From positions 1 to 13,913 of the forward strand of contig PUMG01000356.1 of assembly GCA_003551265.1 (NCBI GenBank): a stretch of DNA of 13,913 bases, written 5' to 3'. Both the position numbers and the translations under genes were made by a program. This document shows, one piece after another, positions 13,677 to 13,913 of the stretch (positions are counted from its first letter, which is position 1; every line of letters starts with the position of its first letter). The stretch comes from Halovenus sp. (lineage in GTDB: Archaea > Halobacteriota > Halobacteria > Halobacteriales > Haloarculaceae). Under the pieces are notes generated by a model, which saw only the letters and a list, made by a program, of their open reading frames with translations, had not been told where the DNA came from and did no database searches.

Positions 13677-13757
13677 ATACCGGCCGACGGAATCTGTGAG
13701 AGGTTCTCAACCCACCCGTACCGTGTGAGAACTATCAATCGTTCCGTCGACCGGTAT
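13677..13757 (-). repeat. 81-bp inverted-repeat-bounded element, copy B
   Basis: The ends ATACCGGCCGACGGAA (13677-13692) and TTCCGTCGACCGGTAT (13742-13757) are 16-bp inverted repeats with one mismatch, extendable by one T on each side. The reverse complement matches copy A (5157-5237) at 71/81 positions without gaps. Inside, GTTCTCA and TGAGAAC form a second perfect stem around a G-rich loop. A TA dinucleotide flanks both sides (13676-13677 and 13757-13758) if the element is taken as 13678-13756. It lies between the 3' end of the right-edge gene and the ABC operon, 69 bp before the latter. The strand shown is that of the downstream gene. Confidence 0.88.
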
Positions 13758-13826
13758 ATCCTCACCGCGCCTGGAGTCTGTCAACAGGTCCGGTCATCCC
13801 TCCCGTCTGAGGATCTGGTGTAAATA

Positions 13827-13913
13827 TCATAAAAAATTCACAAATGCTGAAAAGAGAAACACGAGCAAGAGAACGGGAATGACTCTGATTGCGACGTCTC
13901 GTTTTGGAAGCAG
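13827..13913 (-). CDS. C-terminal end of a membrane protein (partial)
   Basis: Reading leftwards from the window edge, an open frame of 28 codons ends at a TGA (13829-13827). It encodes LLPKRDVAIRVIPVLLLVFL and ends FSAFVNFL. A charged segment followed by an uninterrupted hydrophobic helix of about 18 residues fits the last transmembrane segment of a membrane protein. The gene starts outside the window, so its family cannot be named. It is co-directional with the ABC operon, but copy B and a promoter region lie between, so a separate transcript is likely. It could instead be a chance frame, since only 87 bp are visible. Confidence 0.5.
   Translation of the reverse strand: MLPKRDVAIRVIPVLLLVFLFSAFVNFL

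Noticed and set aside
13758..13814. ATCCTCA/TGAGGAT inverted pair beside copy B
   Set aside because: Seven-base arms with a 43-nt loop are easily expected by chance and have no T-run.

Overview
The window comes from a halophilic archaeon (class Halobacteria). The evidence is an archaeal 16S rRNA 5' end, GC-rich codon use with strongly acidic proteins, archaeal TATA boxes (several of the CTTAAG type) close to start codons, a Tat-exported halolysin-like protease, and small families typical of this group (MC1, UPF0212, DUF7344). The genus cannot be told from this sequence alone. Most of the window is ordinary chromosomal content.

Layout. Positions 1-406 (minus strand) are the first ~400 nt of 16S rRNA. 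They are preceded by a hairpin-rich leader (407-510) and four tandem rRNA promoters (about 584-876), each with a TATA box 26-27 nt before a T(G/C)C(G/A)AA start motif. Further upstream, 880-1385 has no credible gene but holds a 27-bp tandem repeat and an 18-bp alternating pyrimidine-purine palindrome. An MC1 chromosomal protein gene lies next on the same strand. On the plus strand follow a small AbrB-like protein and pyrD (probably one operon), purK, and a DUF7344 winged-helix regulator. Two overlapping plus-strand genes then encode a pair of CPA2/Kef-type cation:proton antiporters with C-terminal RCK domains. A minus-strand subtilisin-like exoprotease converges on them. Next come a UPF0212 gene (plus), an XRE-HTH/CBS-domain regulator (minus), and an ABC-2 type exporter operon (minus, ATPase then permease). 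The right edge carries the last 28 codons of a membrane protein (minus).

The most unusual signal is an 81-bp non-coding element, bounded by 16-17-bp inverted repeats, present twice: 5157-5237 and, inverted, 13677-13757. Ungapped identity is 71/81 by hand alignment. Both copies have the same length, and both lie in the same orientation 53-69 bp before the first gene of a transporter operon (the antiporter pair and the ABC exporter). The copies could be MITE-like mobile elements, a shared cis-regulatory or structured RNA element, or both.

Other points worth attention: one antiporter of the pair has lost the glycine-rich RCK nucleotide loop that its partner keeps; the protease carries an apparent CFI-box C-terminal module and membrane anchor; and the class-2-like dihydroorotate dehydrogenase has a class-1-like cysteine at the catalytic base position.
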